Positions 1 to 7,372 of a stretch of 64,000 nt of DNA are shown here, one piece after another. The position numbers and the translations under genes were made by a program. Under the pieces are notes generated by a model. The model saw nothing but the letters and a program-made list of their open reading frames with translations. It did no database searches and had not been told where the DNA came from. Positions within the stretch are counted from its first letter, which is position 1, and every line of letters starts with the position of its first letter. Origin of the DNA: Rathayibacter sp. VKM Ac-2856 (GTDB lineage Bacteria; Actinomycetota; Actinomycetes; Actinomycetales; Microbacteriaceae). Where the stretch lies: the NCBI RefSeq assembly GCF_013205055.1, contig NZ_JABMLF010000004.1, positions 62,001-126,000 of the forward strand. The letters are read 5' to 3'.

Positions 1-398
1 GGTCGCTCTCCGTGCGGTCTCGGGGTCGCCCGCAGGACCTCACCCGTCTCGAAGATCTGCTTGGCGTCGCGCAGAGCCTCACGCAGCGCCTTCCCGGGAT
101 CGTCGCCCAACCCGGCATCGGCACCCTCGCGGACCCGAGCGTGGACCTCGAAGCCCTTGTCGCCGGGGGCCGGATCGATACGGATCTCGAGCGACTCCGC
201 CAGACGCGCCAGCGGCTCGGGATACCCGCCGCTCTCGAAGTCCCGGGCCTCGCCCAGGACGGTGACCGCCTTCCACCCTTCCGGGTGCGCCCCGTCCCCG
301 TCGGACTCCCGTTCCTTCTTGACGAGGGAGCGGGCGACGAGCCCCACCGCGACCCCTGCGATGCCGACTCCGACTGCCGCAGCCGCTCTTCCAGCCAT
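1..398 (-). CDS. Partial hypothetical protein, SRPBCC/cyclase-like C-terminal region (3' end outside window)
   Basis: The frame is open from an ATG at 398 to the window edge (132 codons), so the C-terminus is missing. The N-terminus is a short hydrophobic Ala/Gly/Val segment followed by a basic stretch (RSLVKK), which suggests a membrane anchor. The visible end (ALREALRDAKQIFETGEV, then PHGER) resembles the tail of actinobacterial SRPBCC/polyketide-cyclase-like proteins; that link is from memory. The start lies only 2 nt after the stop of the dehydrogenase, so the two are probably co-transcribed and translationally coupled. Function unknown. Confidence 0.6.
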   Translation of the reverse strand, partial: MAGRAAAAVGVGIAGVAVGLVARSLVKKERESDGDGAHPEGWKAVTVLGEARDFESGGYPEPLARLAESLEIRIDPAPGDKGFEVHARVREGADAGLGDDPGKALREALRDAKQIFETGEVLRATPRPHGER

Positions 399-400
399 GA

Positions 401-1552
401 TCACGCCGCCTTTCCCGGCTTGAGGACGACCTTGGTCCACCCGTCGTCCCGGTTGTCGAAGTGCTCGTAGGCGTTCGGCGCCTGCTCGAGCGGCAGCTCG
501 TGACTGACGAGGAACGACGGAGTCGCCTTTCCCGCGGCGATCAGGTCGCGGAGCCGGCGGTTGTACTTCTTGACGGGCGCCTGCCCGGTCCCCATGGTCT
601 GGCCCTTGAACCAGTGCAGGCCCATGTCGAAGGCGATCCGCCCCTGCTTCGCGAGCTCGTCGGCACCACCGGGGTCCTGCGGCACGAAGACGCCGACGGT
701 GCCGATCCGCCCGGTGAAGCGCACCGACTGGACCAGGCGGTTCAGCGTGAGGTTCGGCTGCTCGTCGCCGGCGGGGTCGTGCGCCTGATAGCCGACGCAC
801 TCGCAGCCGTTGTCGGCGCCGAGCCCCATGGTGTGCTCCAGCACGGCCTGCACGGGGTCGACCTTCGAGTCGTCGATCGCGATCGCACCGATGGACTCCG
901 CCAGTCGAAGTCGATCCGGATGCCGATCGACGACCATCACCCGGCTCGCACCCTTGATGGTGGCCGACAGCGCGGCCATCAGTCCGACGGGGCCGGCACC
1001 GTAGATGACGGTCTGGTCCCCGGGCTTCACCCCCGCCATCTCCGTCGCGTGATAGCCGGTCGGGAAGATGTCGGCGAGCATCACGTAGTCGGCGGACTTC
1101 TCCTCCGCGTCCTCTCCCAGCCGAAGGCAGTTGAAATCGCCCCACGGCACCCGCAGCAGCTCGGCCTGGCCGCCGGCCCACGGTCCCATGTCGGCGAACC
1201 CGTACGCCGCACCGGCCCACTCGGGGACGGGCTGAGCGGTGAGGCAGTAGTTGGTCAGCCCGCGCTCGCAGTTCTTGCAGTGCCCGCACGCCACGTTGAA
1301 CGGCAGGACGACGTGATCCCCCACCGCGATCTTGTCGACGCCGTCGCCGACCTCGATCACCTCGCCCATGTTCTCGTGACCGAACCACCGCCCGGTCTCG
1401 AAGCTGGTGCGCCCCTCGTACATGTGCAGGTCGGACCCGCAGATGTTCGTGGTCGTGATGCGCACCAGCACGTCGGTGGAGCGCTCGATCCGCGCATCCG
1501 GGACGTCTCTCACCGCGACTGTGCGCGGCCCCTCGTACACCACTGCTCTCAT
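401..1552 (-). CDS. Zinc-dependent alcohol dehydrogenase, glutathione-independent formaldehyde dehydrogenase type
   Basis: 383 aa medium-chain dehydrogenase/reductase. It shows the catalytic-zinc start NICGSDLHMYEG, the GHENMGEV motif, and a structural-zinc-type cysteine cluster (CGHCKNCERGLTNYC, about residues 88-102). The Rossmann glycine motif is GAGPVGLM, followed by VVDRHPDR for NAD binding. The long form with an insert before the C-terminus is typical of the FdhA-like formaldehyde/aldehyde-dismutase branch, so aldehyde detoxification is the likely role. Substrate cannot be fixed from sequence. I chose ATG 1552 (MRAVVYEG) over an upstream in-frame ATG because a GGAGG lies about 10 nt before it. 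It is divergent from the LuxR-type gene at 1789, a candidate regulator. Confidence 0.88.
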   Translation of the reverse strand: MRAVVYEGPRTVAVRDVPDARIERSTDVLVRITTTNICGSDLHMYEGRTSFETGRWFGHENMGEVIEVGDGVDKIAVGDHVVLPFNVACGHCKNCERGLTNYCLTAQPVPEWAGAAYGFADMGPWAGGQAELLRVPWGDFNCLRLGEDAEEKSADYVMLADIFPTGYHATEMAGVKPGDQTVIYGAGPVGLMAALSATIKGASRVMVVDRHPDRLRLAESIGAIAIDDSKVDPVQAVLEHTMGLGADNGCECVGYQAHDPAGDEQPNLTLNRLVQSVRFTGRIGTVGVFVPQDPGGADELAKQGRIAFDMGLHWFKGQTMGTGQAPVKKYNRRLRDLIAAGKATPSFLVSHELPLEQAPNAYEHFDNRDDGWTKVVLKPGKAA

Positions 1553-1788
1553 GCTCGTTCCCCTCCGTGCGCGACGTTCGGTCGACGCCACCGCGGGTCG
1601 GTCGACCCGGCGCTAGGTCGATCTCACGCCCGCGGGACGGGAGGCACCATCGGCAGAACTGCCGATGCGGTCCGCCGTCGAGGGGGTCCCTCCGACGGGG
1701 CTCGCAGTGCTATCCCGGTAAGCACCGGTCTTCGGACAATCCCTTTCCTTCGCATCCCCTGCCCCCGGTCCTGAGGTGGTCGAGTCCC

Positions 1789-2799
1789 GTGTCACGCACT
1801 GCTGCGCTCCACCTCGCCGAGACGGCCGCGCGCCCGGGCCCGGTCCGCGAGCGGGCGCAGGCGATGCTGGACGAGCTGCAGCACCACATCCCCTTCGACG
1901 GCGCGTGGATGGCGCTGGCCGAGCCGAACGGCACGGGATACCGCTCGGTCGCGAGCACCGACCTCGACGAGTCCTGCGTCCGCTACCTCAGCGGTCCGCA
2001 GATGGCGCTCGACATCGAGAGGACCGGTGCGGATCGCGAACGGCCCCCGATCAGCCTGTCGGACGTCCCCCACTCCCCGAGGGACCTGCGGACCTGGGCG
2101 GAGTGCCTGCTCCCCGCGGGATTCCACGAGACCCTGTCCGTCGCCCTGTTCGAGGACGGGGGCCGGCACGTGGGCTTCATGACGGTGCTGTTCCGAAGCG
2201 CGGAACCGCCGTCGCCTGCGGTCCGCCGACGTCTCGCTCGACTCGTGCCGACGCTCACCTCGGGCATCGACCCCGTCCGCTCGCTCGCCGCGTCGGCCTC
2301 GGTCGTCGGCGGAGCCGGGGCAGGCGTGGTCCTCCTCCCGGACCACGGCGTCGCGTCCCTCCCGGGTCTCTCCGCGGACGAGCTGCTCACCGCCGATTCG
2401 GCCCTGATCGACGCCGCGAGGAACGTCATCGCCGAGGGGCAGAACCACGCCTCGTTCCTGTGGCCCCGCGGACCCCGGCAGTCGCCGGACGGCTACGTGC
2501 GGGTGACGGTGCTGGCCTGCGAGCGAGAACTCGCCGCGGTGACCCGCGGAGTCGTCGTGCTCTCCCCCGCGACGCGCCTGCGGGGCCTGACACCGCGGGA
2601 GCTCGAGGTGCTGGGCCACGTGATCGAGGGGTGCTCCAATCTCGAGATCGCCCGGGCGCTGAGAGTCGCTCCCCGCACGGTCGCCACTCACCTCGAGCAC
2701 ATCCTGGTCAAGCTGGACGCCACGTCGCGCACGCTCGCGGCCGTCCGCGCCGCGCGCGCCGGCCTCTACGTCCCCCTCTCGCGAGCCCGGTCCGGATGA
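1789..2799 (+). CDS. LuxR-type HTH transcriptional regulator with N-terminal sensor region
   Basis: 336 aa. The last ~65 residues form a LuxR/FixJ helix-turn-helix: LTPRELEVLGHVIEG, then NLEIARALRVAPRTVATHLEHILVKL in two parts. The N-terminal ~250 residues look like a GAF-type sensor (GAWMALAEPNG, later FEDGGRHVGFMTVLF) with no receiver aspartate pocket, so it is probably a one-component sensor. The GTG at 1789 is preferred because GAGGTGG lies 10 nt upstream; the longer in-frame extension is Arg/Pro-rich and unlike coding sequence. It is divergent from the zinc dehydrogenase with ~236 nt between starts, so it may respond to aldehyde or alcohol stress. That last point is inference from position. 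Confidence 0.85.
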   Translation: MSRTAALHLAETAARPGPVRERAQAMLDELQHHIPFDGAWMALAEPNGTGYRSVASTDLDESCVRYLSGPQMALDIERTGADRERPPISLSDVPHSPRDLRTWAECLLPAGFHETLSVALFEDGGRHVGFMTVLFRSAEPPSPAVRRRLARLVPTLTSGIDPVRSLAASASVVGGAGAGVVLLPDHGVASLPGLSADELLTADSALIDAARNVIAEGQNHASFLWPRGPRQSPDGYVRVTVLACERELAAVTRGVVVLSPATRLRGLTPRELEVLGHVIEGCSNLEIARALRVAPRTVATHLEHILVKLDATSRTLAAVRAARAGLYVPLSRARSG

Positions 2800-2830
2800 G
2801 CCCGCCCCGGATGAGCCCGCCCCGGATGAG
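2792..2830 (+). repeat. 15-bp tandem repeat
   Basis: The unit CCGGATGAGCCCGCC occurs twice in full and a third time in part. It straddles the stop codon of the LuxR-type gene and runs into the DUF1345 remnant, where it would encode repeats of PDEPA. Confidence 0.85.
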
Positions 2831-3085
2831 CTCAAGTACGCGCGCATGTACTACCTCGACGACCGCCACCGCTTCGACTTCGACCAGGACGAGGACCCGT
2901 CCTACAGCGACTTCGCCTACACCGCGTTCTCGATCGGCATGGCGTACAGCGCGAGCAACATCACCCGGTTCTCCACGCCCTCACGCCGCATCGCCCTGGC
3001 CCACGCCCTGCTGTCCTACTTCTTCGGCACCTTCGTCGTCGCCGTCGCCATCAACCTGATCACCAGCCTCACCCAGGGAGGGTGA
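2801..3085 (+). pseudogene. 5'-truncated DUF1345 membrane protein remnant
   Basis: The reading frame through 3085 matches only the C-terminal third of DUF1345 membrane proteins: YARMYYLDD, DPSYSDFAYTAFSIGMAYSAS, then the last membrane helix ALLSYFFGTFVVAVAINLIT. DUF1345 proteins are normally about 200 aa with several helices; here the first part is replaced by the end of the LuxR-type gene and a 15-bp tandem repeat. The first ATG is at 2846 (79 aa). I read it as a truncated remnant, possibly left by a deletion at the repeat. A short translated product cannot be excluded. Confidence 0.6.
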
Positions 3086-3135
3086 GGAGCGCGGCACCTC
3101 GTCCGTCTCGGGGCCGCGTCCGCGAACATTTTTGA

Positions 3136-3351
3136 AGCGAGCAGCGGATCCTCACACCGCGAGCAGGACCGGACCGAGCTGCGGCAGCCCCTCGCGGACG
3201 AGACAGGGAGCCGCGGCAGGAGGCCCTGTTCCTGCAGAGCGAGAAGCGCGGCGACACCTGGATCGACTCCGCGGTCTACGCGATCCTCGCGGAGGAGTGG
3301 GAGCGGAAGCGGCACCCCGATCGGATCCTGCTCTATACGCAGGTGCACTGA
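3136..3351 (+). pseudogene. Possible GNAT acetyltransferase C-terminal remnant
   Basis: A frame without a convincing start ends at 3351 and encodes EKRGDTWIDSAVYAILAEEW, then HPDRILLYTQVH. This resembles the last residues of GNAT acetyltransferases. A stop at 3133 cuts the frame upstream and no acetyl-CoA-binding loop is present. With the neighbouring DUF1345 remnant it suggests a local decay zone at 2.8-3.4 kb. The rest of the 3086-3481 gap shows nothing else I can name. Confidence 0.35.
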
Positions 3352-3481
3352 GGCGCCGAGCGCCCCGGCCTTCAGCGCCCCCGCGAGAACGTCATCCCGC
3401 CGAAACCACTCGGAAACAGCTCCGCGGCTACGGTGCGGAGGACCGAGCGTCACCGTGCACCGCCGAGAGAGAGTCACCGAG

Positions 3482-3889
3482 ATGACCGAACGTCCCGCAG
3501 GCCTGAGCAACATCGTCGACGTCCTCGCCATCGATGCGAGCACCCTGCCGTGGGAGGAGCTGCACGTCGAGCAGATCGACGCCCGGCTCCCCGTGAAGCC
3601 CCTGCTCTCGGATCCCGACACCGGAATGACGGTGCAGCTCATCCGCTACCCCGCGGGCTTCACGAACCGCTGGCACACCCACTCCGCGGCGCACGGGATG
3701 TACGTGCTCGACGGCGTGCTGCGGACCCACCAGGGCGACTTCGGCCCCGGCAGCTGGGTCTGGTTCCCCGAGGGCGGCTGGATGGAGCACGGCGCCGCCG
3801 AGTCCGACACGACCTTCCTCTTCATCACCAACAAGGCCTTCGACATCCACTACACCGAGCAGGAGTCCGCGCCCTACCCGCAGTCCTGA
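3482..3889 (+). CDS. Cupin-domain protein
   Basis: 135 aa single-domain cupin. Motif 1 is visible as the W-H-T-H metal-ligand pair in FTNRWHTHSAAHGMYVLDG, and motif 2 as GPGSWVWFPEGGWMEHG with a further His. The size and the pattern of a His pair followed by a glycine-rich beta turn fit small metal-binding cupins of the ChrR/dioxygenase-like group. Substrate is unknown. ATG 3482 was chosen; a GTG at 3455 in the same frame is possible but less natural (MHRRERVTE). Confidence 0.75.
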   Translation: MTERPAGLSNIVDVLAIDASTLPWEELHVEQIDARLPVKPLLSDPDTGMTVQLIRYPAGFTNRWHTHSAAHGMYVLDGVLRTHQGDFGPGSWVWFPEGGWMEHGAAESDTTFLFITNKAFDIHYTEQESAPYPQS

Positions 3890-3996
3890 CCACGTCCGCG
3901 GGCAGCGGTCGCGCCGCCCGCGGACGTCGCATCGCCCCGAGCTTCCTGCTTCACTCGGTTCAACAGGGTGAGCGCCGCCCTCTCAGAGGAGCCCGC

Positions 3997-4455
3997 ATGT
4001 CTCATCGTCGCCGCCTCGCCGTGCTGCTGCTCGCCCCCGCGGTCGCCGTCGGCCTGGCCGCCTGCACCGCCGAGGAGAACAAGCCGCTCCCCACCGCCAC
4101 CCCGGTCCAGGAGCTGGACCTCGGCACATACCGCAGCACCTCCCTCACGAGCACCTCCGAGTTCGAGTTCACCGACCCGAGCGACTCCCTCACGCTGTGG
4201 ATCGACGACGAGGCCGGCGACCGCCTGTACATCGACGCCCCCTGCAACACGATGGGCGGCCCGTTCGACCTCTCCGACAGCGTCGTGACCATCAGCGACG
4301 TCGCGACCACGCTGGTGGGCTGCCTGCCGCCCGGCGACACGCTCGACGGGTGGGTCGGGAGCATCCTCAGCGACCCGCTCACCGTCACGCGATCGGGAGC
4401 AGACCTGACCTTCCGCAACTCCTGGGGAGAGATGGTCTTCACGCCGAGTGACTGA
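3997..4455 (+). CDS. META-domain-like lipoprotein
   Basis: 152 aa. A basic start (MSHRRR) and hydrophobic segment end in the lipobox LAAC, with the acylated Cys at residue 23, so it is an exported lipoprotein. The mature part has alternating beta patterns and the motif APCNTMGGPFDLSDSVVTIS, resembling META/HslJ-type domains. It ends with LTFRNSWGEMVF. AGAGGAG lies 6 nt before the ATG. Function is unknown; META proteins are usually envelope-stress-related. Confidence 0.7.
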   Translation: MSHRRRLAVLLLAPAVAVGLAACTAEENKPLPTATPVQELDLGTYRSTSLTSTSEFEFTDPSDSLTLWIDDEAGDRLYIDAPCNTMGGPFDLSDSVVTISDVATTLVGCLPPGDTLDGWVGSILSDPLTVTRSGADLTFRNSWGEMVFTPSD

Positions 4456-4506
4456 TGCGGACCGCTGGGCGAGGCTACCCCGCCGGGCGGCCGCCCGCCG
4501 CGTTGC

Positions 4507-4512
4507 TAGCGT
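4507..4512 (+). promoter_or_regulatory. -10 element of a probable leaderless promoter
   Basis: TAGCGT ends 6 nt before the ATG at 4519, placing the transcription start on or next to the start codon. Confidence 0.45.
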
Positions 4513-4518
4513 CGAGGG

Positions 4519-5544
4519 ATGGCGAGCATCCTCTACCCCGCGCCGCTTCCCGCCGGCGGGCGCATCGACGTGCCCGCGCCGTCGATGGGGGTTCCCGAGC
4601 ACCTGCACGAGCGGCTGCACGCGGGCGTCCGGCAGCTCGCCGCGCTCGGCTTCGACGTCCACGTCAGGCCGCACGCGAGGATCGGCGGTCTCGTCCCGGC
4701 GTCCGCGGCGGAGCGCGTCGCCGATCTGCACGACGCCTTCCGGACCGGCGACGCGGTCCTCCCGCCGTGGGGCGGCGAGCTGGCCGTCGAGCTGCTCGAC
4801 ACTATCGACTGGCAGGCCCTGGCCGACGCCCGCTCCTGGTTCGTCGGCTGGTCGGACGTCTCGACCCTGCTCCTGCCGCTGACGACCCTCACCGGGCTCG
4901 CGACCATGCACGGCGCGAACCTGATGGACGAGCCCTGGGAGCTCCCGGTCGAGTTCACCCGCTGGACGGACGTCGCGGCCCTCGCTCCGGGAAGCGCGTT
5001 CACGCAGCGGGCCGCACCGCACCGCCGCAGCCGCCCCTGGGGAGCCTGGCCCGACGAGCCGCTGGATCGCGACCGGGCCTATGAGGCGCCCACCCGCTGG
5101 CGGCCCCTGCACGCGGTGACCGACGTCTCGATCCGCGGACGGCTCATCGGCGGCTGCCTCGAGACCGTCTCCCTGCTGGCCGGCACGCCGTACGGGGACG
5201 TCCCGGGCTTCGCAGAGCGCCACGCACCGGAGGGCACGATCGTCTACCTCGAGGCGGCCGAGGCGGACGCGGCCACCGTGCTCCGGATGCTCACGTCGCT
5301 CCGCCTGGCCGGCTGGTTCGACGACGCGAACGGCGTCCTGATAGGGCGGACCGAGGGCAGCGCCGTCCCCGGACTGAGCCAGGACGACGCGGTGCGGCGC
5401 GCTCTCGGCGATCTCGACGTCCCCGTGATCCTCGACGTCGACACCGGGCACCAGCCCCCGCAGATGCCCCTCGTGAACGGCGCACTCGCCGACGTCGTGC
5501 TGAGCACGGAGACCGCCACGATCACCCAGCGACTCGTCCCCTGA
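4519..5544 (+). CDS. S66-family LD-carboxypeptidase / MccF-like serine peptidase
   Basis: 341 aa, full length for the family. The N-terminus (PAPSMGV) is followed by the nucleophile motif FVGWSD (Ser near residue 116). The triad is completed by Glu in IGGCLETVSLLAGTPYG and His in DTGHQPPQMPLVNG. S66 enzymes cleave LD bonds in peptidoglycan tetrapeptides or, in the MccF branch, inactivate microcin-C-type peptide nucleotides. The extended N-terminal half and the GRTEG segment favour the MccF-like branch, but this cannot be settled by eye. It is cytoplasmic (no signal peptide) and probably leaderless (TAGCGT 6 nt upstream). Confidence 0.85.
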   Translation: MASILYPAPLPAGGRIDVPAPSMGVPEHLHERLHAGVRQLAALGFDVHVRPHARIGGLVPASAAERVADLHDAFRTGDAVLPPWGGELAVELLDTIDWQALADARSWFVGWSDVSTLLLPLTTLTGLATMHGANLMDEPWELPVEFTRWTDVAALAPGSAFTQRAAPHRRSRPWGAWPDEPLDRDRAYEAPTRWRPLHAVTDVSIRGRLIGGCLETVSLLAGTPYGDVPGFAERHAPEGTIVYLEAAEADAATVLRMLTSLRLAGWFDDANGVLIGRTEGSAVPGLSQDDAVRRALGDLDVPVILDVDTGHQPPQMPLVNGALADVVLSTETATITQRLVP

Positions 5545-5607
5545 CCTGCCGCTCGACGGGAGTCGCGAAGGAGCGGACCGCAGCGGGTCGCGACGCAGCT
5601 GGTCGCG

Positions 5608-6783
5608 TCAGCCGCGGCTCGCCCAGACGGGGCGGCCGAGGCCGTCGTACTCGACGAGGTTGCCGTCGTTCTGCAGCACGAGGCGGTAGGGGGTGACGAT
5701 GCCGGGCTGGCCGATACCGAAGTACGGCTTCGGCCCCCGGGACCAGAGGGTGAGGGAGTCGGCCACGGTGAGCCGGCCCTCGACGCTCATCGAGAACGTG
5801 GCGCCGGAGGCCGAGGAGGTGTTCGTCGCCCAGTCGGCTCCGCCGGGTCCGTAGACGACGAAGTTGCCGTCGCGCTGCATCACGGCGCGCCAGCGGCGGT
5901 CCGCGGACAGCAGCTGCCCGCCGGAGGGGACGAAGCCGCTCGGCGAGAGGGAGTCGCGCGGGCTGATGGCGGCGCTGCTCCAGAGCACCCCGTAGTCGTC
6001 GGCGATCACGAGGTCGCCCTCGCGCAGCACCATCGTCGCTCCCGGCTTGCCGGCGGTGTCGGAGGCCCAGAGCGGCGCGCCGGTCGGGCTGGAGACCACC
6101 GCGTTGCCGTCCTCCTGCAGGCGGAGGACGTTGCCGTCCCCGCGGGTCCCGCTCGCCCAGAGCGGACCGCCCGCCCCGTAGACGACGAAGTTGCCGTCGA
6201 TCTGCATGACGGCCGTCGTCCGCCCGGTGGTCGAGATGAGCCGGTCACCCGGGTAGAGGGTGCTCCCGCGGCGGAGGGTGTCGATGCGCGGCTGCTCGAT
6301 GCGCCCGCCGACGCTGCTCGCCCAGGCCGGCGAGCCGCTGCGGCGGTAGAGGACGAGGTTGCCGTCGTCCTGCATGCGCAGCTCGGCGCCGGGGGTGCCG
6401 GACGTGTCGCTGGCCCAGACCGGGCCGCCCTCGGCGGTGTAGACGACGATGTTGCCGTCCGCCTGCATCCGCAGAGTCGCGCCGCGCCCCTCGGTGCCCG
6501 AGGCCCAGGTGGGGCGCCCGTCCGCCGCGTAGACCACGGCGTTGCCGTCGGTCTGCATCACCAGCGAGGAGGCGCCGTCGGGCGAGTCGAGCCGCTCGCC
6601 GCGGCCGAGCTGCTCGCCGGGGGCGAGGACGCCGCGCGCCGAGGCCGCGACCGCCGCGACCGAGGAGGTGGAGAGCGCGGTCTCGACCGCGACGGCGGGC
6701 AGCGAGCCCGTCAGGAGGGCGCCGGTCGCGACGACCGCGACCAGGGAGGCGGCGAGCGTGCGGCCGAAGGGGAGGTGCGTCAT
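5608..6783 (-). CDS. Secreted tandem bulb-type (B-) lectin protein
   Basis: 391 aa with an N-terminal signal peptide (hydrophobic residues ~8-30). The rest is repeated bulb-type mannose-binding lectin modules. I count QTDGNAVVY, QADGNIVVY, QDDGNLVLY, QIDGNFVVY, QRDGNFVVY and QNDGNLVEY, a partly degenerate QEDGNAVVS, and two degenerate positions. WAS/LWAS strands recur after each. That equals about three full lectin domains of three subdomains each. Q-x-D-x-N-x-V-x-Y is the mannose-binding signature. No enzymatic or anchoring domain is present. It is convergent with the S66 gene. It may be an adhesin or a lectin-like antibacterial protein; the architecture recalls LlpA-type bacteriocins but sequence alone does not prove activity. 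Confidence 0.85.
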   Translation of the reverse strand: MTHLPFGRTLAASLVAVVATGALLTGSLPAVAVETALSTSSVAAVAASARGVLAPGEQLGRGERLDSPDGASSLVMQTDGNAVVYAADGRPTWASGTEGRGATLRMQADGNIVVYTAEGGPVWASDTSGTPGAELRMQDDGNLVLYRRSGSPAWASSVGGRIEQPRIDTLRRGSTLYPGDRLISTTGRTTAVMQIDGNFVVYGAGGPLWASGTRGDGNVLRLQEDGNAVVSSPTGAPLWASDTAGKPGATMVLREGDLVIADDYGVLWSSAAISPRDSLSPSGFVPSGGQLLSADRRWRAVMQRDGNFVVYGPGGADWATNTSSASGATFSMSVEGRLTVADSLTLWSRGPKPYFGIGQPGIVTPYRLVLQNDGNLVEYDGLGRPVWASRG

Positions 6784-6852
6784 CGCGGGAGTCCTGTCGG
6801 GAATGCGGCGGAGGAGGAGGGATCCGGGGGAATCGTCTCACGCGGATCCTCG

Positions 6853-6858
6853 TACGCT
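6853..6858 (+). promoter_or_regulatory. -10 element of a probable leaderless promoter
   Basis: TACGCT ends 7 nt before the ATG at 6866. Confidence 0.4.
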
Positions 6859-6865
6859 TCGACCC

Positions 6866-7264
6866 ATGACGGGTCGCATCCGGAACGCACGTGTCGCGGG
6901 AGTCTCGATCGACTGCGAGGACCACCGCGTCCTCTCGGAGTTCTACGCCCGGCTGCTCGGCGGCCGCGTCATCTGGACGACCGACGGCGCGGCCGGTGTC
7001 TCCGCCGCGGGCTACCACCTCGTGGCTCAGCGCGTGTCGCCGTACGAGCGGCCCCAGTGGCCGGGCACCTCCGTCGTCCATCTGGACCTGACCTGCGAGC
7101 CGGAGGATCTGGACGCGTTCCGCGCGCACGCCCTGGAGTGCGGGGCGGTGCTCGCCGACGACCAGCCGGACGCCCGCTGGGTGGTCCTGCTGGATCCCGC
7201 GGGGCATCCGTTCTGCCTGACGCCGCTCGTCACGAGCAGCGCGGTTGCGAGTCCGACGGAATGA
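6866..7264 (+). CDS. VOC-family (glyoxalase-like) protein
   Basis: 132 aa. It starts with a beta strand (ARVAGVSIDCED), then LSEFYARLLGGRVIW, and in the second module HLDLTCEPEDLDAFRAHALECGAVLADDQ ends with WVVLLDPAGHPFCLTP. This is the Glyoxalase_6 pattern of small actinobacterial VOC proteins. Such proteins act in metal-dependent isomerisation, dioxygenation or drug binding; no substrate can be inferred. It is divergent from the lectin gene. The start is supported by a TANNNT box 7 nt upstream. Confidence 0.8.
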   Translation: MTGRIRNARVAGVSIDCEDHRVLSEFYARLLGGRVIWTTDGAAGVSAAGYHLVAQRVSPYERPQWPGTSVVHLDLTCEPEDLDAFRAHALECGAVLADDQPDARWVVLLDPAGHPFCLTPLVTSSAVASPTE

Positions 7265-7372
7265 CGCGCGACCGGCGACCGTGACGAGCGACCCCCGCGA
7301 TGTCACCGCCCCGCGCTACTGTTCGCGAGGACGCGGCTCGTGGGCGCCGCGCAGATTCTCTGGGGGGAAATC

